A DNA stretch of 64,000 nucleotides, taken from contig JAUGWO010000061.1 of the NCBI GenBank assembly GCA_049724395.1, positions 1 to 64,000 on the forward strand, written 5' to 3'. Below are positions 22,404-33,666 of the stretch, piece after piece (the stretch's first letter is position 1; each line of letters starts with the position of its first letter). This DNA is from Spongospora subterranea f. sp. subterranea (taxonomy: Eukaryota > Endomyxa: Phytomyxea > Phytomyxea > Plasmodiophorida). The translations under genes were made by a program, and so were the position numbers. Under the pieces are notes generated by a model. The model was not told where the DNA came from. It saw nothing but the letters and a program-made list of their open reading frames with translations, and ran no database searches.

Positions 22404-23389
22404 TCAAGTCAAGCTCTGTTCTAAGATTAAACTGTCCAGTATATATCGCATTGATGTTATTGGCCGCCAATTTATATATAACCCCATTAGCATTGACCTT
22501 TTTGTTATCACAGAGGGGTCTAATTTTCCATTAGACTCATAAACCATTTTCAAACACATTTCAATGAAGTCCAGATTGCTTGATTCGTCAGGAAAGCAGA
22601 AGAACCCCGAATTTGCTGGCTGTGTGATGCCGATTGACACAGAAATCTCGTTGGACAGTTACTTCAGCTATCTGACATCTGTAAACTCGCTGAGAATTTC
22701 AAGAATTGACCAATATTGGTCAGCAGTCTTTTACCTATCTGAATTAGGTAATCTCATACATGGCACCCTCGCATCGCTCGAGTCACGTTCGAACGTGATC
22801 GCTCAATTGCAAGATGTTTCGTACTGTCGAATTTGAAACCCTCGATCGTGTTGAAAGTGTAAACGCAACTGATGGATGATTATACGCCCTTTTGAACAAT
22901 GCAGGAGACCAGGATGAGCATCGGGGAGCGCGATAATGCATGCTGGATTTAGCGATGGCAATATCACAAACAATGTTTGTTGAGCTAGGCGGCCACTGCA
23001 ATAATCGTTGCTATTAAGGAGACTCCCGCCCCTCCGTTATTTACACTCATCAGAGAAGGGACCGTAAGAACCAGAACCGGATCCTTTTACAGTGGTTATC
23101 ATGGTCCAGATATTGACAGTCAATCCTGGATATTGTCAACCCATGAACTGCTCAAGGTTCTATTGGTTATTCCTTCCCAGTATTGGGTCAGGCGGTTCGT
23201 ATGATCAATCCATGAAACACACATTTCCACAGAGCAGTTAAAAAAGAGGACAATCAAACTAGATTACTTTCCGGCGATCGAGTATCCCTGATTTCGTCAC
23301 TGACTTTCGGCACCATTAGAACTTTGTCGTGTTGATGGGTTTGGCCAATAGAGTCCGCGATCATCTGGCTAGCCGGAAAGTGATCTAAT
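22404..23389. other. ambiguous stretch: two opposed short frames and an inverted motif
   Basis: A reverse frame (22640-22404, 78 aa) and a forward frame (ATG 22564 to 22836, 90 aa) overlap; both read plausibly, neither is recognised, and at most one can be real. Further right, GATTACTTTCCGGC (about 23264) and its inverse GCCGGAAAGTGATC (about 23372) form an imperfect inverted pair near the copia fragment and may mark an old LTR end. Confidence 0.35.
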
Positions 23390-24165
23390 TTGATAGCCCC
23401 CTTTCCTAACTACCCCCTGGAAAAATGGGAACTTGATATCGATAAGAAACACATCCTGGAGTTCCCGCACACCGCCAAGGCATCCTCGGCTGTCATCAAA
23501 CAAGTTACCGGGTACTCGGGCTGGTCTCCGCCTAGCCCAACTCGTTGTCATTGTCATCACACAATCCTGTCACAATTGCCATCACCGCAATCGTTGATTG
23601 ACGAGTATCAGTGTCGTCCCCAATCACTATCGGAGGAGGCGCCCATCCTGGGGTTTTGCGCCTCGGGAATAAACGAACCCCCAACTTTTGTGTACAAGAC
23701 AAATATTGAAGCACTCGTTTGGCAGCCGTCCTGATCCGAAACTAGTTGTGTATTTGCACCACGTTCCAACCGAGTTCAATATATCCGGTCGTGTGTGAGT
23801 AGCGATGTAGAGTTCAGGGCTCCGACCAGACTCCCAATATGGGGTAGTTTTCATCTTGGCGCGCTCCTCCGTATCTTTGAGGCCCATCCTCCTGTTCAGG
23901 TAGTATCCTGGTTGGTGACGGGTCTTTGTTGGTTTGCAGGAAATCAGATTAAACTGCATCATCGACTCTCCAATGGTTCAGCGAAACGGTGCCGATTATA
24001 ATAAGTGCCATTCATCCCTAGCACCTGCGTCGGCTGGTCAATATCAGTGATTTGGAACTCAGCCGTCCGCCCGGTCACGATTCGTTGACGTAATTTGTCA
24101 TCATTACGCGCCAATATCATGTCGTCCACGTATAATCGCCCACTCAGGATCGAGAAATCGTGTAA
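23390..24165 (-). mobile_element. decayed Ty1/copia pol fragment (reverse transcriptase to RNase H)
   Basis: Reverse-strand translation across several frames gives the copia order: LYVDDMILA (the RT YVDD active site, coding bases about 24133-24119), ITDIDQPTQVLGMNG, then ATHTRPDILNSVG, then GFVYSRGA/EAQNP and SDWG..TDTRQSTI (RNase H start). Stops and frame changes break it repeatedly, so it is inactive. The 5' pol, gag and clear LTRs are absent. It ends about 110 bp before the CTU1 start and points away from it. Confidence 0.8.
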
Positions 24166-24273
24166 TTTCCTGTGGCGCTACATGCGCATGGGTAAACTGA
24201 TGGCGGTCGGCGGACGGGGTTGTTTTTGCGTGGCGGACTTTGGGGCTACATCGACCAGACTGAGACGTCGAAG

Positions 24274-26402
24274 ATGGTGTCGCCATGTTCCCGGTGCTCC
24301 TTGAGCCCGGCTCAGATCCGGCGCCCGCGTAATGGGAGTTGCGTGTGCGCCCCTTGTTTCTTCCTGCTGTTCGAGGGTGAAATCCACGAGACCATCACAC
24401 AAAATAACTTGTTCCAGCGCGGGGATCGGATCGCCATCGGAGCCAGTGGTGGAAAAGGTCGATCCAAACATCATTGCATCAGATTCATAGAGTAGAACAT
24501 GTGTCGTTGTACAAATCGCTGTCTATTCTTTTGAAGACCACAGTTTCTATTGACCAAAGTTCGTTTATCCGTTTGCTTTATCGCATAGCGAACCGTGCTA
24601 GGTTTTTGGGCATGGTGCTGATATCATCTTGATTTCAGACTCGACTGTGCTCATTCACGTTATGACCGCTTTGAATAAACGATATGACTATGGTCTCGAT
24701 CTTGTACTGCTTTCCATTGACGAAGGGATCCGCGGGTAATATTTCACAGAAAACCTGGTTTTATCTGTAAATCCTTTTTGAGGCACTTTGCCGTTTATGA
24801 GTCCGATTCACTGCTTTGCCAATGTATCAATTTGGTTATCATCGTTCTAGGTGTCTCTGAACTGATATTTTCCATTCTTTGCGATAGGTATCGCGATGAT
24901 TCGTTGGCCACTGTGCACCGAAACAAGGTCGAATACGGGTTGCCGCTCGAGGTCTGTGCGTTTACTGATAACATGCCACTCGGCACATCTTCTTCAATGT
25001 TCTTGTCGCACACTCGTGCTTCGAATGCAGTTATCGATTTGTTTTCATTCGTGTTCATCTTTGGCCAATTACGCTCCTATTTTGGAGTATAATTATTTGC
25101 CATTATGATTCGTAATCAGCTCATTCCCATGTGTTGTTGTGTTCAGATCCTCTCATATCGTGATCTGTATGGGTGGACGATGGATGATGTTGTCGGCGAG
25201 ATTGGTTTACGATCCAACTGCACATTCTGGTAAAAAGTCCACTTGTCGTTGTGCATTCGCGTACTCATTATCACGTTTATATTGACTGTAAACGATTAGC
25301 GGTGTGTTCAGACGGCAGGTAAATCTCAAACATTTAATAATATACCTGTTCCTTTTATTACCTTGTGCTTTATGTCAGAACTTTCCATTTTCCCGTGTTG
25401 TTTACATTCTCTAATGTGATGGTTGATTAGGCACTGGATCGCGGTGCTGCTCGTATAGGTGCATCGAAAATCGTAACTGGACATAATGCTGACGATGTCG
25501 CTGAGACGGTCTTGATGAACCTTCTTCGTGGCGATATTGCTCGTTTAGGTATCATCTTACCTCATGCGGTTTTTTGTCTGATCCGACTCTTTCTGTTGCG
25601 ATTTCTCAATGTTATCTACGCTCTCACTGCCTTGTTGGAAGATCGCATAAATTTCAGTCTTCCCCATGTTGCGGTTGACATTATTTGTTTTGTGTTGGAT
25701 TCACAACGTTATTGCTGTCAGGTCGGTGTGCTGATATTGTCACCGGAGCTGGATCTGCTGTGTCCCGATCAAAGCCATTCAAGTACGCGTATGAAAAAGA
25801 AATCGTCTTGTACGCGTATCTAAAAAAACTCGACTATTTTTCTACAGAGATGCACATATTCACCCCAAGCTTACAGAGGTATATCCACCTATCTCTATAC
25901 CCCCAAACCAATCCGTCTCATTTACTTGTCCAGGGTATGCGCGGGAATATATTAAAAATCTCGAGCGATGTGATTCATCGACCATTATCAACATCATCCA
26001 CGCCGCCGAACAGTTCAAAGTTGTAGAAACCGAGAAAGCTAAGCAAACTGTACCCAGAATCCTATATATATATATATGAAGTCGTGCCGATAATTGAACG
26101 ATTTCTGACAGATTGTGCCCTGTAGCCATTGCGGCTACATGACGTCGTCGACGATCTGCAAAGCGTGCGAGTTCGTGGACGGTCTGAACAGGGGTCGGGC
26201 CAAGGAAGCGCTATGCAGTCACCGCCAGACCAGACGTGCCAATGACCAAGGGTTGCAGCAGTCCGGCGGTAACGGGATGGGATCTGGCGCCACCTCGGCC
26301 GTCGTTGGCGTTACCGGTGACGGTACGATCGACCCTGTTCGTGTTACAGGTGACGGGCTGCTGGCCGGTATCGTGGCAAGGGGTCAACCACTGGATTGGT
26401 GA
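24274..26402 (+). CDS. CTU1: cytosolic tRNA 2-thiolation protein 1 (CTU1/NCS6)
   Basis: ATP-pyrophosphatase that, with CTU2/NCS2 and Urm1, thiolates U34 of tRNA Lys, Glu and Gln. Exons 24274-24457, 24639-24735, 24888-24951, 25147-25229, 25300-25318, 25431-25548, 25722-25878, 25934-26049, 26112-26402. Motifs: an N-terminal CSRC plus C..C zinc site, IGASGGK/DSTVL (PP-loop, split by intron 1), [66 protein letters not shown] and the C-terminal CSHCG...[14 protein letters not shown]. The introns (up to 195 nt) are longer than those of the other genes here. One extra A at 25850 between the STE and C codons breaks the frame in exon 7; the conserved sequence resumes at once after it. A Gly/Thr-rich tail of about 65 residues is unusual. 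Confidence 0.9.
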
Positions 26403-26998
26403 TGGGCAAAACGTGTCCCCCACCCCTTTATTGTCCTTTATTTAACTCAAAATTCGCTATTTGATCTACAATCGCACCGTTATTATAAATATCCGGGAAT
26501 CAATCGTAAAGCGTCGACATCATGATCGTGCATATGAACTGGGTAGCCTAGGCAATTTGCAACCAGACTAGATTTCTGTAAACGCAGAAGATTCATACGT
26601 TTGGGTCCAAGTTTTCGATATGAACCGGGTTATTTGTCAAAACCAGCCAATCGATGACCTGCTTTACCAACGCGAATGCACAGCTCGACATATTGTCCTA
26701 TCAGGCTCCTGCGTTGAAAACGGTGAATCTGTTTTCAGTCGAGCACGTGAACTAGACCGTATCATCACAGTATTGTTCTTCTTTACAACAATCACTGATT
26801 TCCTTCAACCAAAGTACTCAAAGCTGATGACTTGAACCAATTGGGGTTCAATATCGTTCAGATACAGTGTTGAGACCACCTCTATAGGTGATCCGAACCG
26901 ACTGGAGCTTGACCGGGTTCCCATCGTCATTCAAACACAGAGATGATTTCCAACATGGTGCTCTCAATGATATTATCGGGATTAAAACAAGCGGTTTA
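26403..26998. other. intergenic region between CTU1 and eIF3i 3' ends
   Basis: Convergent 3' ends of CTU1 and eIF3i lie on either side. A forward frame of 71 codons (ATG 26620) is open but unremarkable and is not called. Confidence 0.4.
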
Positions 26999-27991
26999 TT
27001 ATTTGGTAGAGAAATAGTCCCTATCGGCTGGATTGCTCTGGTTGAAACAATGCAGTCGAACATAGCCGTCTTCGGCCCCGCTGGCGAAACTCTTCCCATC
27101 GGGGTTGAACGCCAGCGTATTGATCGGGCCGAAATGGCCGGCAACCGACCCGAGTTGCTCCTGGAACACGATATGATAGAACATGGCGTCGAATTTCCCT
27201 TGGCGCGTGTGGGTCTGCGTCACATTCATGGCTTCCTCACCACCGCCCAGCACAACATATGGGAACGAGCCTGGCGCGATGACGGCGGCGTTCACGGGCC
27301 GATCGGTCCTGAACACCTTCAGGCAGCGCAGCGTCGCCGCGTCGTACAACCGCGCCGTCGCGTCTTTCGAGCTGGTCACGAACATTGTTTTGTCCTTGGA
27401 GAACGCCAGATTGTTGATTCCCTTGGAGTGATCCGACGCTTTTCGTAATTCCTTTCCGGTTTCAACGTCCCAAACCCGAACAGTTCCGTCATCGCTGGCT
27501 GAGATAATTGTTTGATTTAAAGATCCCCAAACGGCGCGATTGATTTTTAGTTCGTGTCCGACGAATTCCTGGACAGGCGCGTCTTCGATGCGATCAACAT
27601 CGCCCCCATGTAGGTTGTAGATGAAGATCTTGGGCACTTGACCCATTGCTTTATCGCCAACGGTCAGAATTTGCTGATCGCCCAGGGCGAAACCAACAGC
27701 GCGGACGGCCGACATGTGAGTGAACGAGAAGAGTTCCTTGCCGGATTCGATATCCCATAGCTTGGCGGTGTTATCGGCGGCTCCAGTGAGCAGCATTGTG
27801 CTGGTGAAGTTGGTGTCGCAATGCCAGACAGACCCTTTATGGCCGTTATAGGTTCCAAGGCGTTGGCCATTATGGGCATACCAGACTGTGGGTTTATGGT
27901 CCTTACTGCAGGTGAATAGCAGGTCGCCGTCCCGATTGAAATGGATATGGGTCAGAGGGCGTTCGTGCCCTTTCAACAAGATCGGCCTCAT
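26999..27991 (-). CDS. TIF34: translation initiation factor eIF3 subunit i (TIF34)
   Basis: WD40 beta-propeller subunit of eIF3, which loads mRNA and scanning factors on the 40S ribosome. Single exon, 330 aa, full length for eIF3i. The N-terminus MRPILLKGHERPLTHIHFN and DLLFTCSKDH.PTVWYA are diagnostic, followed by GHKGSVWHCD, GAADNTAKLWD, AVGFALGDQQILTVGD, INRAVWGSLN, SDDGTVRVWDVETGKEL, SSKDATARLYDA, NAAVIAP, VLGGGEEAMNVT and the C-terminal GHFGPINTLAFNPDGKSFASGAEDGYVRLH. It has no introns and is GC-richer than its neighbours. Confidence 0.97.
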   Translation of the reverse strand: MRPILLKGHERPLTHIHFNRDGDLLFTCSKDHKPTVWYAHNGQRLGTYNGHKGSVWHCDTNFTSTMLLTGAADNTAKLWDIESGKELFSFTHMSAVRAVGFALGDQQILTVGDKAMGQVPKIFIYNLHGGDVDRIEDAPVQEFVGHELKINRAVWGSLNQTIISASDDGTVRVWDVETGKELRKASDHSKGINNLAFSKDKTMFVTSSKDATARLYDAATLRCLKVFRTDRPVNAAVIAPGSFPYVVLGGGEEAMNVTQTHTRQGKFDAMFYHIVFQEQLGSVAGHFGPINTLAFNPDGKSFASGAEDGYVRLHCFNQSNPADRDYFSTK

Positions 27992-28401
27992 CGCCCTTCT
28001 CGTGGAACTTGATCAGCGACAGTTATTTGTGTCGCCGTCACGGACTCCGTGAGATGGTCATTTCCACCAACTAACGATACCTGTGAGTACCGAACTCGGC
28101 CAAATCTCGGCATCTGCACATCTGGCAATATTCGGCATATGATGCAGTCCTCATTTGGATCTGTTAATTGAACCGCACACGGCCTGGCGATATTCCATAA
28201 TCGGAGTAGGTAGCGCCATGTTGGATTGGATATATTGATATGGGTGTGGCGATAGTGATTTTCTGAATATCTCTGGTGTGGCCGCTGGAAGTGTGGGTCT
28301 GTCGACATGAATGGTGTCGATCGTTCACATATACACAGTTGTGCGATACGGTCTAAACTCGAAGAGGCGTGTTAGGACCCAATGACAACGGATCCGGTTA
28401 T

Positions 28402-28541
28402 AGATGGAAATGCTGCCATGATTTTGGCCATGCGGGCTGAACTCGACGTATTTGAATCGTCTCGGGGTCGGTGCCGCGGTGACGACCCGTCCGGCAACAA
28501 GGTTAGCCCGCATGGCCAGGATAATGGCAGCACTTCCATCT
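28402..28541. repeat. 37-bp inverted repeat with 66-bp loop
   Basis: Arms 28402-28438 and 28505-28541 are reverse complements with only a few mismatches (AGATGGAAATGCTGCCATGA against the matching right arm). No coding role seen. Confidence 0.85.
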
Positions 28542-28676
28542 AATAACCGGAATACTTGATATGGTGCGGGTTTCGATCTCAATTGCCAAAGGCGTTATCT
28601 CATCGCTATAAGGCGGGTCTCTAACTGATCGGAGAAGAACTGCAGATTGAAGGTGAACTATGCGGATTGAAGCCAT

Positions 28677-28980
28677 TGAGAATGATGATTGCAAGAAGAT
28701 GGTCTCCAACAGAGATGATGCTGGGCGGTGCTATTGCTCGCTGGGCGTCAACAGGTTGATTCGCCCAAAGGATCTTCCATCATTCGTGAACAATCTTCTT
28801 GGTAGTCAATCCAATGCATTCTTCAGGTTCATCTTTGTGGCCCAAAAACAATCTGCAACAATAGCGCCATGGTTAAAACTGATGGCCTGCAAAACAGGAG
28901 GGCTGACGCCCTGCGAGCAATAGCACCGCCCAGCATCATCTCTGTTGGAGACCGTCGTCTTCATGCAATCATCATTCTGA
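28677..28980. repeat. 75-bp inverted repeat with about 150-bp loop
   Basis: Arms about 28677-28750 and 28904-28980; the shared core CACCGCCCAGCATCATCTCT and flanks match with a handful of changes, including a 3-bp indel. It could form a long stem. Confidence 0.85.
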
Positions 28981-30958
28981 AGGCGGACAGGATCGTGCTT
29001 CGCTGTCCTTCGCCTTCATCTGCTCGCCGGATGGATTTTCGTACTGATCGACGGGTGAACCATCTTCGTGCGCACTCGATGGTTCGCAAAGTCCCCAGGA
29101 TTTGACGTATAAAATGATCATATTTACCCAATGAAGGAAGTCAACCTTGAGTGCCCACTGACTCTGGTGCGATGTTTGTTGACCATGACCGGGACCGCTT
29201 CTGCTTTCGTCAAATGTTCCCCTGGGTCTACGATGCCCATTCTATGCCCTCACGACTTTCGTCATCATCAAAGCTGATCGAAAGGCATGCTGGCTACATC
29301 TGCCATTACAGCTCCATCCTGTGTCTTCTCTACAATGCCCATGGCGCAAGCGCCAAATTCGACTGTCAATCTGTGATAAAACAGACATGAGAGGAGAGAC
29401 ATTTATCAGGGACTCGGCAATCTGTGGCTGGGGTTTACATTGGAGTCTCATCAAAGTGTTCGTCACGTTCATTATCGTATCTCATCGATATCTGTCTTAG
29501 GTTGTTTAGGAATTTAAAGGAATCTCAACCGATACCGTTTGTTCAAGGTCTGTGTATGGTTAAAGAATGTCAATTGCTTTCCGATTGCCATGTTGATGGA
29601 CAACAACAGATCCCGTTCTTCTCCGATCCATTCTTCATCGGTTGCTCCTTCGTCATGCGTCCCAGACAATTACGGATATTCGTCGTTGATGGGGTCAATA
29701 CCCCCTGTTCAACTGCGTTCTAAGGCTGTTGTCTGTGAGTCAGAGTTTCCAATCCAATATTCCAACATCGTACTGGCTGCTTTCAACCCGACAATGGCCA
29801 TTGACGTGTATCACACCGCGTCTTGATGTTCTCCAACCGGCCTGCCCATAATGCATCAAATGATGGCGTCCAGCGAGTGGCGTCGTCGCCATGGCCGCCG
29901 TCATTCGGTGCAACAACCTTGGGAACACCATGACGCCGTCATCGATGGCCATCGTCCAGTCACCGCCAGGTACAGGCCGTTGGTCGCTCCACCCGCATCT
30001 GTTGTCGGTACCTTGGCCCAAACTCTGACGTCGGCCAGCAATTCTGCGTTTGAAAACATGGTTTGCTGAAGTTGGATTTGGTCTGACGGTGTTCGACCAA
30101 AATGGGCAACTGTTGGCAATTTTCGTGAGGACTCGGTCGGCTGTTCATTCTTGTCAGACTCAAAGAATAATTGTCCATCTGTTGACCACCATCATTTTTT
30201 GTCGATTCGCCCTTGTTATGGACGTAAGGGCGAACCCTGCAAAAATGTTGGTCAATGGATGAAGAACGATCCTTCTGGCATAACGAAGGGCGCCAAGGAA
30301 GTTAATTGACCCCTTCAGTGACCAACTCGCATACTTGTGTGAACGCTTTCAAAACTATCACAGTTGCTCGGGAATATTGGTGGCCATGTTTGAGTGCTGC
30401 AAAGCTCCTTGCTCATGTTGGTAATTGGTTTGTGGCGCTTTACGATCCACGTGTGTGTTGCATTAGCTCCATGGTGATTGTCGAGCGACAGATAACTCTC
30501 GTATTCTGATAGGAAATAACTCATTCTCAGGCAGATTCGACCAGAATATCCAGTCGTGCTGTCCGGCAACAATGAAGAGAATATCGCGAAGCGATACCGC
30601 ATCTGGATCAACACTGAATATCCGACGATCTCTGAGGGAACTTGCCGGCGAAGAAGGCAAGGCGTTTTTGTAGGAGTAACGGCGACAGAGTATTAGTCCC
30701 ATCAATCCAATCGCCGTTCCAAAAGTGGTTCATAAGGAATTGAGGTTGACCACCCCATTATTATGGGGCAATAGCCAGAACAGATCAGATCATGGTCACT
30801 CCAACAGGTCGATCACCTGTCGCACATCAAGTCAAAAACAATGGAGAACGAACGGCGCTTTTTCTGGGTAAAGGGAGTGGATGATTTATGAAGTTAATAA
30901 CAGAAACAATAATTAAGAAACGGATCCAAACACAACACGATGATGGTCGCGAACGCCA

Positions 30959-31966
30959 TCATATATCCCATCCATATATAACATGATCAGCACCAGTAAA
31001 ACATCTGAAGTCGAGCGCATGCCACGACATTCCAGTACAACCAAGCTGTTGTTCGTGATACCGAGCCGACTCTTCCGACATCAACGTTCGATCCCACATA
31101 ACAACTCGATATCCATGAGCGGTCGATATCTCGTTTATACTCGTTGGAGGAATACGCACCCTCTGCGGTATTGTCGCCGTCGTCGTCGACGATAACGTCG
31201 TCGACGTTTTCCGGACATCGAACAGCGATATTTTCGAATCGGAGATGGTGGCGATCAGTGGGAACATGAAATCGGCGTCGATCAATGGCGCCGGTGCAGT
31301 GATTACGGAAGGCGATGTGGGCGGAGACGCTCGTCGATCCAGAAGATGTAGAGTACCGTTGAGTTCCCCGGCCAAGATGATTGAGTTCGACGAACGGACC
31401 ACGATTCCCCGAGAATGTAGTCGACGTAGAACGACGTCCACAGATCGATCCTCGATCTCCGTCTGGCGGATGGTGGCGTCGTCCGATGTCGTGATCAGTG
31501 ACGATTCCAGGAAGGTCAGCGAGTTGATGGAATCGGTGTGAATTGAGAAATCGCGCGACGCCGGGGAACGACCTTCGACGATCCGGTAGACGGAAACGGA
31601 TCGGTTCGGATTAGCGACCCCCAATGTCAGGTTGCCGGTGATCGATTCCTGGTGCCAGGCGACCGACGAGATGTATTCATGGGGATGATTGATGACGGAG
31701 GTGGCGGTCATCGCCGGATCCCAATCCGGGCGGATTATGGTGAGGCGTGAGTCGCCGGCAACGGCCACATGATCAGCCGCGTCCGGAAATGGGCACGCCT
31801 CCACAGCAGAGATCGACGAATTGGGGTCGGTGGCGAACGTCCAGGATGGCTTGGATCCCGTGAACCACATCGTGAGGGGGGGGGTTGCCGGGAGTGGAGA
31901 TGGCGCTAGAATCTCCGTCACACGGTACACACCCGCAGGGAATGGGATTCCCCTTGACCCACCCAT
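30959..31966 (-). CDS. Nup37-like WD40 nucleoporin
   Basis: Divergent WD40 protein of 335 aa, single exon from ATG 31966. It resembles Nup37 of the Nup107-160 (Y) complex: EYISSVAWHQES, a HTDSINSLTF repeat followed by TTSDDATIRQTEIED, LAGELNGTLHLLDRR, and above all the C-terminal GMSWHALDFRCFTGADHVIYGWDI-type ending, which parallels GLSWH...GGDHKLLFW in animal Nup37. Length agrees (human 326 aa). Propeller blades are poorly conserved, as usual in Nup37. The frame upstream of ATG 31966 is open to 32014 but lacks ATG. Other Y-complex WD40 proteins such as Nup43 are the main alternative. Confidence 0.62.
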   Translation of the reverse strand: MGGSRGIPFPAGVYRVTEILAPSPLPATPPLTMWFTGSKPSWTFATDPNSSISAVEACPFPDAADHVAVAGDSRLTIIRPDWDPAMTATSVINHPHEYISSVAWHQESITGNLTLGVANPNRSVSVYRIVEGRSPASRDFSIHTDSINSLTFLESSLITTSDDATIRQTEIEDRSVDVVLRRLHSRGIVVRSSNSIILAGELNGTLHLLDRRASPPTSPSVITAPAPLIDADFMFPLIATISDSKISLFDVRKTSTTLSSTTTATIPQRVRIPPTSINEISTAHGYRVVMWDRTLMSEESARYHEQQLGCTGMSWHALDFRCFTGADHVIYGWDI

Positions 31967-32828
31967 GACGAATAACTTCAGATTTGAACATTGCGAAGTC
32001 AAATCATTTGCCAAAACTCAACGATAACGAGGGAGGATTAGGCGGACCCGAAATTTTTCACATGGCATCGCGAGCATATTCCGACACATTCCTGGCAGTT
32101 TGAGGCGTTTGGGGGGGGGCATCATTTCTTTTTCGCTAATAACATGATCGGGTTGGCCTTCTTTTCATTCATCAGCCGACCAACACGGTAGCACACATTT
32201 TCAACGCAAGCGCAAGCTCCTGAACCATTATCGGCAAGTTTGATTTGAATCAAAATCGAACAAACAACGATGTTCGGTGTCTTCACGACTTTCTGACTAA
32301 CGGATATTGCCTCGCCATCTCAAAACATTCCTCTGCGGAACCGAAATCACTCCAGGTTATACCAAATTTAACATGTTCAAGTACGAACATCCTTGCACTA
32401 CAGATAATTGTGCTGAGTCTCGACTTGTGGACTCGAACTCTCTTCAAACACAATTACACCTATGACAAACTCTCAATAGTAATACATAGAATTGCTCAGT
32501 TGACCTGTAAGAGATGCCCATAACCACAGTTAGCAATTACAAGTTCAGCGAATGTGATATTGTTGGCTGAAGAGGGATTTAGGTTGCGAAACAGGCAGAT
32601 TTTGTGGTTCTTCAACAGCCTATGTTCGGATTGATTTTCATTTCGATTTCTCAGAGAACGATTGATTTTGGGAAAAAGAAGGCCAGACAAATAAACGAAA
32701 TCAGGATTACACAATCCTCAGGGTGTAAGACCGCTACGTAAGTCTCTATTGAGCGATGCTACCATACAATGCTCCTGGAGTTGGGAGAGCGATCCGTCAA
32801 CCGACGTTCCATAATATTTCTATAGAAT
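31967..32828. other. stretch without a supported gene
   Basis: Contains a nine-base G run at about 32111. Short open frames on both strands (32245-32523 forward, 32714-32496 reverse) are not supported by motifs or splice sites. Confidence 0.4.
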
Positions 32829-33552
32829 TTAGATCTGACTAGCCGAGTATTGAGGGTTGGGAGGATGCTGTGCTGGATGTGGAATATATAGCGGGAACTG
32901 GTCCTGTTCGTCCAAACGAAGAGCTGCTTCACGTAACGGTGCAGTTGGCAGCGCCTCGATAGCGGCATGTCGTAACGCGATACGCTGCTTAAAAAACGCA
33001 TCGTAGAAACGGGAACGCTCTCCACATTTCCTGCTGTACTCCTTAGTGATCCGCTCATGTTCCGCCAACTCCTATATTTGGAATTCAAACACCAGTCTTT
33101 TGTTTTACTACAGTGAACAGATATTCCAAGATGGCGTGTCGAGCTTGAGCTTGTGAATAACAGTAAATTGGACATCGTAAAATGGTTCAGGGTCCAGAAA
33201 AGTAAAACAGAATCAAACATCAATTTGTGGGCAGTAATAGGCCAGAATCAAATACCTCAGGGCTACGATCGTCTGCAGCGCCTTTAGAGTCGAACCACTC
33301 CATGGCTTCGGCATAGACACGCGCTTCCTCTGCGGACGCGTCACGAGAATTCTCCCAATTAGACGCAGCCGCTTTCGACTTCTTCTCCGCTTCTCTCTTC
33401 TTCGAGGCGGCCGACGGTTTCTTTATCTCGGCGCCTTTGGCGGGCGCTTTTTTGTTTCCCTTGCTTGCGACCGCCAGACACCGTCGCCATCCGGCGGAGG
33501 CGCCATGGGTCAACCTCAACATCATCACGGAGTTATTACGTGTCACCAACAT
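32829..33552 (-). CDS. mitochondrial large-subunit ribosomal protein mL40 (MRPL28 family)
   Basis: Exons 33552-33256 and 33071-32829 (184-nt intron); 179 aa. The N-terminus is a mitochondrial presequence (Met-rich start, Arg, no acids to residue 40), followed by a Lys/Ala-rich linker (KKPSAASKKREAEKK). The conserved part matches mL40: EHERITKEYSRK, then the helical FFKQRIALRHAAIEALP, LREAALRLDE, FPLY and a Pro-rich PAQHPPNPQY ending like the PPIPNY motif of the family. Function: structural protein of the mitoribosome. It shares a 114-bp promoter region with the small gene at 33667. Confidence 0.75.
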
Positions 33553-33666
33553 GTGTCGTACTGATCCTCCAGTATTCCTCCTGCACTTGAGTGGGGGTCA
33601 GCCGCCCCCGCCCACATTTCACAGTCAATTTACTCATGATTATTACCTGCTCGCGGCCAAACGATT
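33553..33666. promoter_or_regulatory. 114-bp bidirectional promoter region
   Basis: The start codons of mL40 (reverse) and the small gene at 33667 (forward) face away from each other across 114 bp, so both promoters and leaders must fit here. No defined element recognised. Confidence 0.5.

Larger units (their letters stand above)
27992..30958. other. 3-kb stretch without a supported gene; short inverted repeats
   Basis: No recognisable protein. It holds two strong short inverted repeats (separate entries) and many CATGGCC/GATGG words. The best remaining frame is reverse, about 30750 to 30463 (TM-like AIGLMGLILC, then a polar 60-residue tail), with no start or splice signal that convinces. 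Possibly an old transposon graveyard plus the eIF3i promoter at its left end. Confidence 0.4.

Noticed and set aside
24178-24474. Reverse frame as part of the copia fragment
   Set aside because: It is the antisense of CTU1 exon 1; copia similarity begins only below about 24165.
29424-29826. Two overlapping forward frames of about 95 codons
   Set aside because: No coding bias, no motif, and they overlap each other in different frames.
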